Of a stretch of 64,000 nucleotides of DNA, positions 46,741 through 59,410 are shown piece by piece. Within the stretch, counting starts at the first letter, position 1. The number at the start of each line of letters is the position of its first letter. The translations under genes were made by a program, and so were the position numbers. Under the pieces are notes generated by a model, which saw nothing but the letters and a program-made list of their open reading frames with translations, searched no databases and had not been told where the DNA came from. Source of the stretch: Isoetes taiwanensis (lineage: Eukaryota > Streptophyta > Lycopodiopsida > Isoetales > Isoetaceae); assembly GCA_021234155.1 (NCBI GenBank), contig JAJEKV010000011.1:18616677-18680676 (forward strand), given 5' to 3'.

Positions 46741-47811
46741 AACTGCCTCTATGAAGGCGGCACTAGAACGACTTGGTATGATTTTATGCGGTTGATACAG
46801 GTCCAATTAGACCCAATTACCTCGGATTGTGCAAGAGTTCTTGCTTAAAACCGTGAACTCAGTTCATCTCATGGGCCTTTCAAACTCCTTCTGATGATTA
46901 TTATAGCCTGATTGGAACTTGATTAAACTAATTCTGGATCCTACATGCATGAGGCCACCAAGCACTGATTTCTGTCAACAAGTATTTAGAATAGAAGAAA
47001 CAAAAATGACTACCAGAATAGATCTTAAATCCAAAATTCTGAATTGACTTGAGCTTCCTCCTTTAAAAACACAAAAGGCAATTCAAATATAATCCCTGGC
47101 ACAAAAAGCAAGCTGTGAAATTTGCAGTATACACCTGCGCTTTTGGAAATCCAATTCCTAACAAACCAAAGCGATACTGCCATACCGAAATCTTAATTCA
47201 GGTCACAAGGAGCTGCAACTGCTCCAATCATGTCTGCACAGCAGGCACAAAATTGGCCCAGGCCTCCAACAAGTCTCAAACGTCGGTTTTCTTCGGTTTT
47301 CCTTATGGTTTTTTTTATTGACATGTATTTTCTACTTGAGATGTGTTTTAACTATGGTCTTTAAACGTAAATGCACCATAGCCAAAATTTTTAATTTTTG
47401 CATAAGCATAATAACTCAATTTCCTTATGGACACACACAATACAATCAGACTCTAATAAAAACTCAGTAACGCAGAAACATGATTTTTCGCCTTATATAC
47501 ACGTTTCATGCTTGTGAGCTTGAAAATCACAAGCTATATGCTTAGGGGATTTTCAAGCTATATGCTTCGAAGATTGAACATCAACATCTTTGACATTGAA
47601 AAGAGAGATGTTGAAATAGCTGACTAACTAGTTGTTTGTTGAAAAAATTCATGTTGAAATGCTCTTACCATACTATGTAGGGCATGTACAAAGTTGAATG
47701 TATATATTTTGAGGATTGTAGACAACCGATATATAAGCCATCATTGTTAAGACTCATGAGATTACGTGCAAAAATTCCACCAGATTTTCAGTAATTTAAT
47801 TTCACTATATT
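46741..47811. other. No gene recognised
   Basis: AT-rich with only chance ORFs. It leads into the duplicated minisatellite block. Confidence 0.4.
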
Positions 47812-49850
47812 CCATAGGATTTGTTAAAAATCCATCAGAAGTCATTATATTGTGTTTATACTATGACAAACAGTATGAATCCGACCATGTGCAAAGCACA
47901 CCTAGTGTCAAAGATTCTCGTAGATTCGTAAGATTCACCTAGATTCTCTTAGATTCTATGAAAATTCTTCTCTAAGATTGCATCAAGATTCTTCTAAATT
48001 CTTAAATGTTTTATGAAGATTCCGTTGAATACCCCTAGATTCCCAAAGATTCTCCTATGATTCACATAGATTCCCTAAGGTTCTCTTGAGATTCCCTTTT
48101 CCAAAGATATCTCAAGATTCCTCTAGACTCCCCAAGATTCTATATAGATTAATATAGATAAAGTCTATATTCACTTAAATTCTATAAGGATATCTTTAAA
48201 TTCTCCAAGATTCCATCAAGATTCCCCTAGATTCTCAAAGATTCCATCATGAATCGTCTAGATTCCCAAAGATTCTCTCAAGATTCACATACATTCCCCA
48301 ATATTCTATGTATATTCTCCAAGATTCTCTAAGATCCTATCAAGATTTCCCTATTCTCAAATATGCTATGAAAATACCCTTAGGTGCTCCAAGATTCCAT
48401 CGAGATTCCCTAGATTCCCAAAGATTCCATCAGGATTCCCCTAGATTCCCTAAGATTCTATGTAGTTTCTCTTAGATTCTCTAAGATCCTATTAAGATTC
48501 CTCTAGATTCTCAAATATTCATGAAGATGCCCTAAGTTCCCATAAATTCTCTCGACATTCCCATAAATTCTCTCGACATTCCCCTAGATTCTCAAAGATT
48601 GGCCCAAGATTCACCTAGATTTCCTATGATTCTATATAGATTCTCTTGGATTCCCTAGATTCTATGAAGATTCCTCTAGATTCTCCAACATTCCATCCAG
48701 ATTCCCAAAGATTTTATGAACATTCCTTTAGATTCCCTTAGATCCTATAAAGATTCTCTTAGGTTCTCCAATATTCCATCAAGATTCCCTAGATTCTCGA
48801 AGACTCCATCAAGAACCCGTACATTTTCAAAGATTCTCTTAAGATTCACATAGATTACCAAGATTCTATGCAGATTCTCTAAAATTATATCAAGATTTGC
48901 CTAGATTCTCAAATATTCTATGAAGATTCTCCAACATTCCCATAGATCCTCTTGAGAATCCTAAAGCCCCTAAGATCCTCTTGAGATTCCCCTAAATTTC
49001 CAAAGACTACCCCAAGATTCCTCTAGATTATCCAAGATTCTATGTGGATCTCTTAGCTTCCCTTAAATTTAATGAGGATTCCCCTAGATTCTCAAAGATT
49101 CTCCCAAGAATCCCATGGATTTTCCAAGACTCTATGTAGATTCCCTTAAATTCTCTAAGATCCTATGTAGATTCTCCTAGATACCCAAAGGTCCTCTTGA
49201 GATTCCCCTAGATTCCCTAAGGTTCTATTGAGATTCCTCTGGATTGCTAAAGATCCCATGAAGATTCCCTGGATTCTCTTAAATTGCTGTGGATTTCGTA
49301 TAATTCTAAGATTCTAAAAAGATTCTTAGAGTCCGATCACATTGGCTCCAACTACGACGGAACGGTGCTAAAGCACCACTCATTAGAAAGCTCTCAATGA
49401 GAGGAATGTAATGGTGTGGGTCCCACCTTCATCTGACCCCTCTAGTGCAAGTTACGTGCCTAGCCACCTCACTTCCTAGAAACTCCACACATAATTGCCT
49501 TGCCACCTCACTACCTTTTAATAATGAGAGTGCCACCTCACCTCCTTTTAAAATAAAAGTTGCAATTTAATATAAAAACTTAAAGGCTAGGATTTATCCT
49601 CACCTTTCAATCTAACGGCTAAGATTTGCTACACCAAATCCACTTTTTGCCACCTTCCTTGCACCTTCCTAACAAAGATCAAGGGCTAGGATTTCACCTC
49701 CCCTTTTGATCCAACGGTCCGGGGATGTGGTGCATGCCCCCATGCATGCCTATGCATGCCCCCATGGAGATCCAGTGGCTACAGCGCCGCCACCTCGCCG
49801 CTTTCACAATGAATGGCTTAGATGCATTTAAATATGTAACAATCTATCCA
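47812..49850 (+). repeat. 2-kb duplicated block, unit 1 with GATTC minisatellite
   Basis: The block begins GGATTTGTTAAAAATCC and holds about 1.4 kb of a degenerate array built from words such as AGATTCCC, TAGATTCTC and AAAGATTC (47,910-49,330). It ends with a C-rich non-repetitive stretch that includes palindromic GCATGCCCCCATGCATGCC. Almost the same sequence follows at 49,851-51,863. TATTCCAT stands at the outer left border (47,809 region) and at the outer right border (51,857 region). No coding capacity. Confidence 0.88.
47886..47905 (+). mobile_element. Helitron-like 3' terminus, copy 1
   Basis: A TGTGC-AAA-GCACA hairpin is followed at once by CCTAG and a T. Plant Helitrons end in a short GC-rich hairpin followed by CTAG and insert before T. 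The 5' end (TC) was not located. Confidence 0.45.
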
Positions 49851-51863
49851 TAAGGATTTGTTAAAAATCCATCAGAAGTCATTATATTGTGTTCATACTA
49901 TGACAAACAGTATGAAGCCGACCATGTGCAAAGCACATCTAGTGTCAAAGATTCTCGTAGATTCGTAAGATTCACCTAGATTCTCTTAGATTCTATGAAA
50001 ATTCTTCTCTAAGATTGCATCAAGATTCTTCTAAATTCTTAAATGTTTTATGAGGATTTCGTTGAATACTCCTAGATTCCCAAAGATTCTCCTATGATTC
50101 ACATAGATTCCCTAAGGTTCTCTTGAGATTCCCTTAGATTCCCAAAGATATCTCAAGATTCCTCTAGACTCCCCAACATTCTATATAGATTAATATAGAT
50201 CAAGTCTATATTCACTTAAATTCTATAAGGATACCTTTAAATTCTCCAAGATTCCATCAAGATTCCCCTAGATTCTCAAAGATTCCATCATGAATCGTCT
50301 AGATTCACAAAGATTCTCTAAAGATTCACATACATTCCCAAATATTCTATGTATATTCTCCAAGATTCTCTAAGATCCTATCAAGATTTCACTAGATTCT
50401 CAAATATGCTATGAAAATACCCTTAGGTTCTCCAAGATTCCATCGAGATTCCCATAGATTCCCAAAGATTCCATCAGGATTCCCCTAGATTCCCCAAGAT
50501 TCTATGTAGTTTCTTTAGATTCTCTAAGATCCTATTAAGATTCCTCTAGATTCTCAAATATTCTATAAAGGTGCCCTGAGTTCCCATAAATTCTCTCGAC
50601 ATTCCCCTAGATTCTCAAAGATTGGCCCAAGATTCACCTAGATTCCTATGATTCTATGTAGATTCTCTTGGATTCCCTAGATTCTATGAAGATTCCTCTA
50701 GATTCTCCAACATTTCATCCAGATTCCCATAGATTCCCAAAGATTTTATGAACATTCCTTTAGATTCCCTTAGATCCTACAAAGATTCTCTTAGGTTCTC
50801 CAATATTCCATCAAGATTCCCTAGATTCTTGAAGATTCCATCAAGATCCCTTACATTTTCAAAGATTCATTCACATAGAAGATTCTATGCAGATTCTCTA
50901 AAATTATATCAAGATTTCCCTAGATTCTCAAATATTCTATGAAGATTCCCCAACATTCCCATAGATCCTCTTGAGAATCCTAGTCCCTAAGATTCTCTTG
51001 AGCTTCCCCTAAATTTCCAAAGACTACCCCAAGATTCCTCTAGATTCCCCAAGATTCTATGTGGATCTCTTAGCTTCCCTTAAATTTAATGAGGATTCCC
51101 CTAGATTCTCAAAGATTCTCCCAAGAATCCCATGGATTTTCCAAGACTCTATGTAGATTCCCTTAAATTCTCTAAGATCCTATGTAGATTCTCCTAGATA
51201 CCCAAAGGTCCTCTTGAGATTCCCCTAGATTCCCTAAGGTTCTATTGAGATTCCTCTGGATTGCTAAAGATCCCATGAAGATTCCCTGGATTCTCTTAAA
51301 TTGCTGTGGATTTCGTATAATTCTAAGATTCTAAAAAGATTCTTAGAGTCCGATCACATTAGCTCCAACTACGACGGAACGGTGCTAAAGCACCACTCAT
51401 TGGAAAGCTCTCAATGAGAGGAATGTAATGGTGTGGGTCACACCTTCATCTGACTCCTCTAGTGCAAGTTACGTGCCCTTAAAGGCGATTAAAAAAGCTT
51501 CCTAGAAACTCCTTGCCACCTCATTACCTTTTAATAATGAGAGTGCCACGTGACCTCCTTTTAAAATAAAAGTTGCAATTTAATATAAAAACTTAAAGGC
51601 TAGGATTTATCCTCACCTTTCAATCTAATGGCTAAGATTTGCTACACCAAATCTACTTTTTGCCACCTTCCTTGCACCTTCCTAACAAAGATCAAGGGCT
51701 AGGATTTCACCTCCCCTTTTGATCCAGCGGTCCGAGGATGTGGTGCATGCCCCCATGCATGCCTATGCATGCCCCCCATGGAGATCCAATGGCTACAGCT
51801 TCGCCACCTCGCCGCTTTCACAATGAACGGCTTAGATGCATTTAAATATGTAACAATCTATTC
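49851..51863 (+). repeat. 2-kb duplicated block, unit 2
   Basis: Tandem copy of 47,812-49,850 with scattered substitutions and small indels, including the minisatellite (49,950-51,350) and the C-rich tail. The two units run in the same direction and abut directly. Confidence 0.88.
49923..49942 (+). mobile_element. Helitron-like 3' terminus, copy 2
   Basis: A perfect ATGTGC-AAA-GCACAT stem is followed by CTAG and T. In copy 1 one pair is lost, so this is the better version of the motif. Confidence 0.45.
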
Positions 51864-53771
51864 CATGGGGGCATCCAAAGTAATCTTATAAATATTATAT
51901 ATGATATGTCATTATTGTAAAATTGTTTCTTTATGCATTTGAATAATATTAATGACAAAACAAATAAGTGCATGCCCTGCAGCAGCATGCAAAGTGGCAT
52001 GCTTGCATGAATATTAAATATCAAGACATACCGAGGCAAGTTGCGAATCCATAAAATATTTAAGAAAAGGAACACTGCACCAAACTCGCAGTCCATCATG
52101 GATGTTGTCGACGAGCTTCGAAAGTTGTCCATTCAACCAATAATCATGGTTGCAATGGAATTGGTGATACGACTTATTTTTCAAGCCAAGATGCATAGTT
52201 TTTTTTGATGGCTTTCAACTTAATATCATTGCAGATTCCTTTGTCGATCCAATTGATTCATACACTATAGTTCGGGGCAGTAATAAATGCCAACTTGGCT
52301 GCAAAAGGGATTGGGACTTTGGTGGAACTATTGACAGTATATTAGGAGTGGTCTTATCTAACTCGTTGATCATCAGATCACTCTTGGGCATGCTAGAAAG
52401 AAGATTGCCGAATCGTCACGCACTTTGCTGCGTATTTATCTTTTGTCCTGAGGTATTGCCTCTACTACCGAGCAGTTTGGTGGTTTGCAACCGAAGAATA
52501 GTTCTCCATCACATGTTCACAGATGGTAAAGATTTGGAAATGATAAAGCAAACACTTGCTGAAGCACATTGGCTTTGATATTTTCCCTTTCCAGAATTCT
52601 TTGGACCAGACTATGCTTTTCTTTTCTCTTTAATTTAATATGAGATTTCTTGCTACAATTTCGAAATTCTTGCTCCTTACTCTCCTTACTCATATTGCTT
52701 GCCATGTAATTGTCCTCTCCTTACTCATATTGCTTGCCATGTAAATGTTGTTCTAGCTTGCAACTGTATGTGTTTCATATTTGCTGTTCTTAAATCAAAT
52801 GTGCAGGCAGTCTTCCATGTTGGATTGCATTCGGAATGTGGTGTTGTTTATTTGAGGAGAAAAAGCCATTTGCTGGGGTTTCGGTTGTAATACGAGAGCT
52901 TTCTTGATTGTTATAAACACAGAGGATTGGAAGCAGTCAAGTCGCATTGTCCTCTAAATCAAATAATGGTTGTGAGAAGTTAAAGGATGTAGCAGGAGAA
53001 TGGATGTCTGATGCTATCATGAATAAAAACCATTTCTGTTTCTTCTTTCTTTTCTAATGCAGAGGCTCCATGAAAAAGGAAAGCTCAAGGATATGCACCC
53101 CAGGATACATACAATACAATATGTTGTAATGCTACAATACAGTCTTTGGTACTTGACACTAGCACATATAATAGTAGGTCTTTTATTTGTGAAATATATC
53201 TAAACATTTGCTTCTAAACTACATCCTGTTTGTTCTTAAATGCAGACGTTGCATATCACGGTTATCGAGTTTAAATAATAGGCTTTCTGTTTTCTTAAGC
53301 AGCATCCTAATTTTTTGCAGCTAAGGTTCCATTTTAAAAGAAGAAGAAGCACTTAGAGAGTGGGCATACCACACCTTTGGAGGTCACACAAATACTATGA
53401 TTGTAGGGAATATCATTCACATAGCTTGTAGCTCCTGAAAGCTTATACCTTTCGTCTTGCTTCAGCAAGCATGTACCCTTGCATATGATGTTAAATTAGT
53501 GTTGTATGTTAGCAGTCATCATAGGCACATTAGTAGAGTTTTCATATCTTTTAACATGTTTCAAGTAAGCCAGATATCTCTCTGGAAAGTGATCTTCCTT
53601 ATTGTAAGGTTTATCTAACTGCTAAAATATGTGGCCCAAGATATCTTTTGGCCGAACATGTCTTTTTCATTTATATATGCTGGTTTCTTCCATTTTCTTT
53701 TAGAAGTTTGAATAGATGAGCTCAGTTCTATCTATATTGTCAATAAGTCATGTTTCTATATGTGTGTGCAG
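51864..53771. other. No gene recognised; unidentified ORF
   Basis: A plus frame around 52,230-52,578 stays open for about 115 codons (DSFVDPIDSYTIVRG, LERRLPNRHALCC, DLEMIKQTLAEAHW) and could be an exon relic, but I do not recognise it. A 37-base tandem duplication (CTCCTTACTCATATTGCTTG) lies at 52,681-52,745. Confidence 0.3.
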
Positions 53772-54404
53772 GTCACAAGGATTGGTAGAATGTCAGGATA
53801 CTGCTGGCATAAACTGTGTTGCAGTATATGGACTTCCTAATGCAAGTAATCTTCTAGAACAAGTGACGGAAAGTTCTGCACCAACAAAGAAATTAAGCTA
53901 TGCTGTTACCTTATGTCTAGTTTTCATGGCATTAGAAATTATAGGTGGTATCTATGCAAGCAGTCTGGACATCCTGTGACAGTGATCACAATTGTGGTCA
54001 TAAATATTGTCATCGTGATCATGAAGGGCACGATGACAAGCCACCTCTGATGTTGAAGCTCCTTTGTTAAGCCATTTGCATGGACAACACGATGACAATG
54101 AAGATACTATGGTCATCAATCTCATCACAGAAAATTCTGAAGGATGTCATATGGTACCGTCCTAATTTGAAGATGAGTTGCCCTGTTCTTTACCTTGCTA
54201 TTCTCCATGCTTGTTTTTGGCACTATAGTTAAAATGGTAAGAGATATTGTTGAGGGTTTCATGGAGAGCACGCCTCATGAAATAGACAAGATAGTTGTCG
54301 AGGAAAGGTTATTGGAAGACATACCAGAAGTAGTTGCAGTTCATAAATTGCACATCTGGGCAATCACAGTAGGAAAGACACTCTTAACTTGCCATGTCAA
54401 GTGA
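53772..54404 (+). pseudogene. MTP/ZAT-type zinc transporter (CDF family), internally deleted
   Basis: 53,772-53,977 reads SAPTKKLSYAVTLCLVFMALEIIGGIYASSLDIL, the first transmembrane segment of plant MTP1-type cation diffusion facilitators. After a frameshift comes the His-rich cytosolic loop (DHNCGHKYCHRDHEGHDD). Next are VIWYRPNLKM, a further frameshift, [14 protein letters not shown], and the C-terminal domain ([32 protein letters not shown]) to a stop at 54,404. The helices carrying the zinc-binding TDAAHLLSD and the equivalent downstream site are missing. Such proteins load Zn2+ into vacuoles in exchange for protons. Two or more frameshifts and the deletion make this a pseudogene. Confidence 0.85.
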
Positions 54405-55146
54405 AGCCAAACTGTGATATCACGTTCTTGCTAAGGTCATAGATTTTTGTGAAAGAGTGTAAAGAATCAATCATATCACCATACAAATTGAACGGGACTT
54501 GACAGATTAGAGCCAGCTAGAAAGAGAGCCTTTAGCTATATATCTTGTTTGTTTCTCAAAACAGTTTGTACAATGAAACCATCTTTCATTGTACATTTAG
54601 CTGTAGCAAATTGAAAATACGTTTCAATAGAATGTGTAGTTTGGATGATAATGGAACAAATTACATAAAAAGAGAAGTTCTTATTTGTTGCACAATGACA
54701 TCACATAAGGAATTAATGGTTGTATGTAGCTGTGTTAAGCAGGTAATTGCGATTATCTCTTTTGAACTTAAAACGGAAATGCAAATTGGCCTTGAAACAA
54801 GGTTGCAAATTAAATGGGAGTGTTGCAGCACTCCCGTTTCGAAGATTCCCCTTTAAAAAATACCATGCTTATGAAATTGATCTTTTCTTAAAAAAGTTGT
54901 GAATTTCATGAGGTTCGATTTGTTTTTTCCTGCATTTTGGGCATCACTAGGTGACAACTTTGTTTTTATAAAAAAGAAAACCGGAAAATGGCAAAATATA
55001 GACATGAATATAAAATGACTGAAAGCAAGATATCAAAAACCCTAAAATAGAGAAGAAAGAATAATATTAACTTTTTTAAAATATTTCAGTATATCAATTT
55101 TGGCAGTATTTTGTAGTGAATAATAAATAATTTAGCATGGGAAAAG
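54405..55146. other. No gene recognised
   Basis: AT-rich with no supported ORF. Confidence 0.4.
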
Positions 55147-55545
55147 TCAAAGATCTAAATCATAGTCCTCATCGTTTTTCTTGCTTGTCTCAGCATCATC
55201 TTGCTCTGTCTTCTGCTCTTTTAGTGGTGATTTACCACGATTTGCTTCTTCCTTTTCCTCTAGAATAGTAGCTAGAGCTACTTCTTTCAGCTCTGCAAAG
55301 GTGGCCTCATCGTCTAAAGAGCTTGTAAAAGGAGGCTGTATCTCTGAGGATGTCATTTTAGCATAATCAGATGAAGATTTGGCCCCTAACAGTTAATATT
55401 CATCTGGTGGAGTAGGTAAGGCAACCAATCTCATCTTCACAAAGTTCACAACCTCCTTGTCAATGTCCATGCCTACACAGTTGCAGCCTTTCTTAAGTGT
55501 ACAAGCGATGGTAGTACCAGAGCCAGAATATAATTTAAAAACTAC
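55147..55545 (-). pseudogene. Beta-class N4/N6 DNA methylase C-terminal fragment
   Basis: The reverse strand reads YSGSGTTIACTLKKGCNC then VGMDIDKEVVNFVKMRL. This is motif I (F-x-G-S-G-T-T) and the following AdoMet-site strand of beta-class amino-DNA methyltransferases, in which motif I is C-terminal. A hydrophilic Glu/Asp/Lys-rich tail follows (69 codons from 55,356 to 55,147, ending DEDYDLDL) after one in-frame stop near 55,394. The catalytic S/D-PP-Y motif lies upstream in this class and is not found to the right of 55,545. DNA methylases of this class are rare in plant nuclear genomes. The fragment status is clear; the activity of the parent gene is inferred. Confidence 0.65.
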
Positions 55546-55546
55546 A

Positions 55547-55700
55547 ATAAAAATAAGGACTTATTTTTGTAAATATTCAAGTGAAAAACTTAGGATTTTA
55601 TGAATACAGAATATTGTAACCTATAAAAATAAGGACTTATTGTTGTAAACCTTTGTATGAAAAACTTAGGATTTTATAAATACAGAATATATATGGGAGG
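55547..55700. repeat. 76-base tandem duplication
   Basis: ATAAAAATAAGGACTTATT starts at 55,547 and again at 55,623, each followed by AAAACTTAGGATTTTAT. Confidence 0.8.
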
Positions 55701-57324
55701 ACCTTATAAAGGGCCCGTATGAATCCCTTCCCAGCTCCCTAGACCAGGGCCCTCATCTAAATTGGATTCCTCTGCTGCTCCCTGAGCTTAAATAAAAGTG
55801 TTAATCTCATGACTTGTTGGGGTAGATCTGTGTGCTTGCACATACATAAGGGCACACTATAAGCAGAGCTAGTAAGATACTTGTATATTTTTTTAGACAG
55901 CAAATTATAAAAACTTTAATATATGAATTTAAAATACTTTAAAATTTTGCTAAGTCGGAATAAATTTATCTCCATAATTTATACATTATTATTTATCAAG
56001 TTTAGGCTTTATGAAGTTGTCAAATTTAATTGATACTTATAGTCTGGTATTTATCAAAGAATATATTTGTTTAGATATATATTTATAACTCGATATTTAT
56101 CGAATGATATATTAGTCATTATTAGATTGAGTTATAACTTGTTCAAATCCCTATAATAATTTTTGTTGATAAAACAAGTCCTTAAGTTACCAGTTTGTGA
56201 AATCTATAATTTGTCAATATAAATTTGATTATAACTTTAGAAAAAAAAAAAAAAAAAAAAAATCTCATATTTATCATTATGATTTATTAAATTTAGTCTG
56301 ATATACATTTGCAAATGATTTATCTTTTTACTTCTTTGTACACGTTCTTACCCAGACTACAGTCACATTTAAGCACACAAGTACATTAAAAGAACCTTAT
56401 TCAAGGCACGAGCATATTCCCAAATATCCACCCTGGTCTTTTTACTTCTCCAATTGTCCATTTGTTTATTTCTTTTTATCTTTTTACTTGTCAAATTTTT
56501 TGAATTTGTGGAATTACAAAATTTTGTCCACTGTATATTCTTTTTTGAAGAAGTAATTGAGTATATTTTTTACATATATATTATAGTAGTAAAGGCTTCT
56601 CTAATAGATCTATAACTTTTTATATGAATGAAAGGGTTTATATTCCTCTACTGTTTATATTCCTTTATATCTTACAGCCAATTTTGTTCTTCTAAACTAA
56701 AAGAAACAAGGTGCTGCGCACGGAGGGTTGCCCTCCATGGCCAGAGGGTGAAGTGGCTTAAATCATTTTTTAAAGTCATATTTTCACAATCAACCAAAAT
56801 TGTTACTTCAAAACAATAGAATATACTCGATCCCATGACTTTATGAGGATTGGCCTGAAGAGATCTTTGTTGCTCACGTTAAAAAATCGACAATTTAAAG
56901 CATTGGATTTGAATGTGTTGTGTTCTAAATAGTAGGCTAAAATTTATCTAAAAGCCTCTATGTCACATAAATATAAACATTTTGAATGAGTTCTTTAGCA
57001 TGACGTGCCCATTTATGCTTGCAAACAATATTGTCAATGATGTGTGGTCATGTTTGGGCATTTTGCTTGTGCATATCTATGGTCTCCATATTTCCATACA
57101 TGCTAATAATTTTGTTCCAAGTTGTAACATGTAGGTCACAACTATTTTGTACAATGCTTCCTTGTATATGCTTACCCTTTGACGAAATTGCCTATAAAGA
57201 AATGATTTTGATTGTCGTTCAGCTTCAGATCTTTCAGAGTAATAGCATTGCGTAAACCAGCGGGAATTGGAACTATTATTTCATTCACTTGGAGCCGCAA
57301 CTGGGTGAGCGATGTCATGCTTCC
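55701..57324. other. AT-rich DNA, no gene recognised
   Basis: It contains a 22-base poly(A) run at 56,241-56,262 and a GC-richer spot near 56,710-56,745. No supported coding sequence. Confidence 0.4.
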
Positions 57325-57687
57325 TGTGACGGGCCTGGCCAGTTAACCTCTCGGTAACTGGCCAGGCCCGTCACGGTTGGTATCAGAGCAGGTCTCGAGT
57401 TCGAGTCTCCATGGGTGCCTATATGCATGGGTAATTTGCAAAGACTTGGTAATCATTGTGACATGGTATGACATAGACATGGTATAGCCTTGGATGCTCG
57501 AGGACGAGCATAGTTCTAGTGGGGGAGACTGTAACGGGCCCATGGTAGACCGCTCGAGTATTCGAACCTTGAATGTGCATGTGGGGCGTTCCCGAGACAC
57601 CGGCATAAATGGGTAGAAGCGACTACTCATAAACGTCTAGACGGTTTTGCCCAGTTGGTTAAGGGCATGTCGGTTAGGAACGTTACA
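57325..57687 (+). mobile_element. 363-bp TRIM-like element with unequal LTRs
   Basis: A perfect 5-bp target duplication CTTCC (57,320-57,324 and 57,688-57,692) flanks TG...CA ends. The 5' LTR is only about 50 bases and is almost all hairpin (57,325-57,374; GACGGGCCTGGCCAGTTA with its complement). It is followed by the primer site TGGTATCAGAGC (57,378-57,389). The internal part ends with GTGGGGGAGA, then the 158-bp 3' LTR TGTAACGGGCC...CGTTACA (57,530-57,687). The internal GCTCGAGGACGAGCA motif is common before the 3' LTR of gypsy elements. The 3' LTR holds a D-arm-like CCCAGTTGGTTAAGGGC. No ORF. Confidence 0.85.
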
Positions 57688-58292
57688 CTTCCCAACATAC
57701 ATAGGGCCCAACATATTGTTTTTTGCCTGCAGTTGCATCAGATTGGAGATTCGGTCTGCCTTGCCAGTTAACCTGGTTCAAACATCCGCGATCCAGAATG
57801 CAGATGACTGCCAGTTTACAGGGAAAAATAGGTTTCAAGCAATTATCGGCATAACCTAGAATATGCCAAAAACCCACATAAGTAAGGGTTTGCCCCCCAT
57901 GGACAACCCTTGCCAGCATAGCATAGCATAACATAGCAACCTTTACCATTAACTTTCATATTAGATATTAGTACGCAAGCATTCTTGCATTAAGCTGGTC
58001 CCAGCAGTCATCATTCTATGAGGCATATAAAAGAACCAAACATAATTATTCTTTTGGCAGCGCAAAACCTTTATGTCTATAAGAGATGCCATGGAAGGGG
58101 GCAGAGAGTAGCAGATGGGAGGTAGTGTCGGTCTGTTCATTCTTCTTAATGGCATTGCATCAAATTTATATGTATGCTTCGTGTTTGATTTGTGTTGTTA
58201 TATTTGAAGCGGAAATTATAACCAATTATAGGTTGCAAGGATGTTCAATATACTAATTCATCCAATTTAAATTTTCACGCAAGATTATTCTA
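57688..58292. other. No gene recognised; contains hairpin module
   Basis: 57,886-57,909 is a diverged GGGTTTGCCCC...ACAACCC palindrome preceded by CCCACATAA, as at 63,370. No coding sequence supported. Confidence 0.4.
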
Positions 58293-59245
58293 ATAACACG
58301 TGTCACAAAGGGGCTTGATCAAGCCCTTGCACTTGAATTGGCTTCTCGTGGGCATATTATCATTGGTCGTGGACGTGATGAGGAGAAGCTTAGAAGCTCA
58401 ACTTGTTGATACAAAGCATCTTTTGAAAGTTGTTGACCTGGTGAGAGGCTTTTCTTTTCCTTTACTTTTTAACACGAAAACACAATATGCTTGATTGTCA
58501 TAAGGATACTTAAAGATAACACTTGCAATAACGGTGCAAAGAAAAATCACAGAGGCAGAATAGCAGGAAGACGCACACAAACCTTTCTCTGCAGATTAAC
58601 ATAAACAAATATTCTGAGTAACATAAACAAATATTCTACTCAGAAAACTGTTAACCGATCAGAATGACTTATGATCATGTGCGTAACGATGCAGTTAAGA
58701 AAAAACTGATGATTTATGGAAGTACAATATTGCCTGATATAGTCATAAAGGAAGTACAATTTTATGCATTGTATTTGCCCTCTAGTCTTAAAAGACGTGG
58801 TGCAATTTTTAAATTTATCATAAATAACAGCTTTAAACAATACTTACATGGGAATAACAACCATAAACAAGAAACAAAAAACAAGCCCTTTAGCATACCT
58901 TTTGTTTTTTTCCTTTTCTTTGAGACTGGGTTTATCTGTGACAGGCTTCAAATAGCAAGGTACAAGATTTTGCAAAGCTTGTCATCGGGACGATGGGTGT
59001 GCCAGATATCATTGGTGAGGCATACTGCGTTGATTACCATGGTTTCACATCTTCAATGCTGCTCCAGTGAACAGTGCAGGTGTTATCAACAAACTGCAAA
59101 GATATGGGAAATTCCATCAAAAGATTTTGATGAGGTCATAGACATAAATGTGAAAGGAGTTGCAAATTGTCTGAGGCATTTTCTTCAACACATTGTTGTA
59201 AGAAGAAAGGCATTGTCGTCAACTTGTTCCAGATCATGCAAAGGT
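58293..59245 (+). pseudogene. Short-chain dehydrogenase/reductase (SDR), decayed
   Basis: 58,293-58,440 reads VTKGLDQALALELASRGHII then RGRDEEKLRS, the Rossmann nucleotide-binding start, with the TGxxxGxG glycines damaged (G to R and G to D) and a frameshift before KHLLKVVDL|gtgaga. 58,945-59,014 reads KVQDFAKLVIGTMGVPDII. Then comes a relic of VNNAG as NSAGVINK, and finally IPSKDFDEVIDINVKGVANC LRHFL (about 59,105-59,190) and KKGIVVNL. The catalytic S...YxxxK region is not present. It resembles a plant SDR of the Rossmann-fold NAD(P) family. Introns and frameshifts show a nuclear gene fragment. Confidence 0.82.
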
Positions 59246-59410
59246 CTCATTGGCACTTGCGCTGTGCTTATCCCCAAATTGCGCTGTCACCTGTGATGTT
59301 GGTTCTTGATACCATTCGTTTTTCTTCCATGTCAAGAACTGGGCCTCTGCATAGACGGGAACAATCGTTAATTGAATTCAAACTTCGCTGAAGGTGGGAT
59401 AGTCCTACCT

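Noticed and set aside
47910-51350. GATTC array as a CRISPR-like repeat
   Set aside because: Units are short, degenerate and without constant spacers, in a eukaryotic setting; it is a minisatellite.
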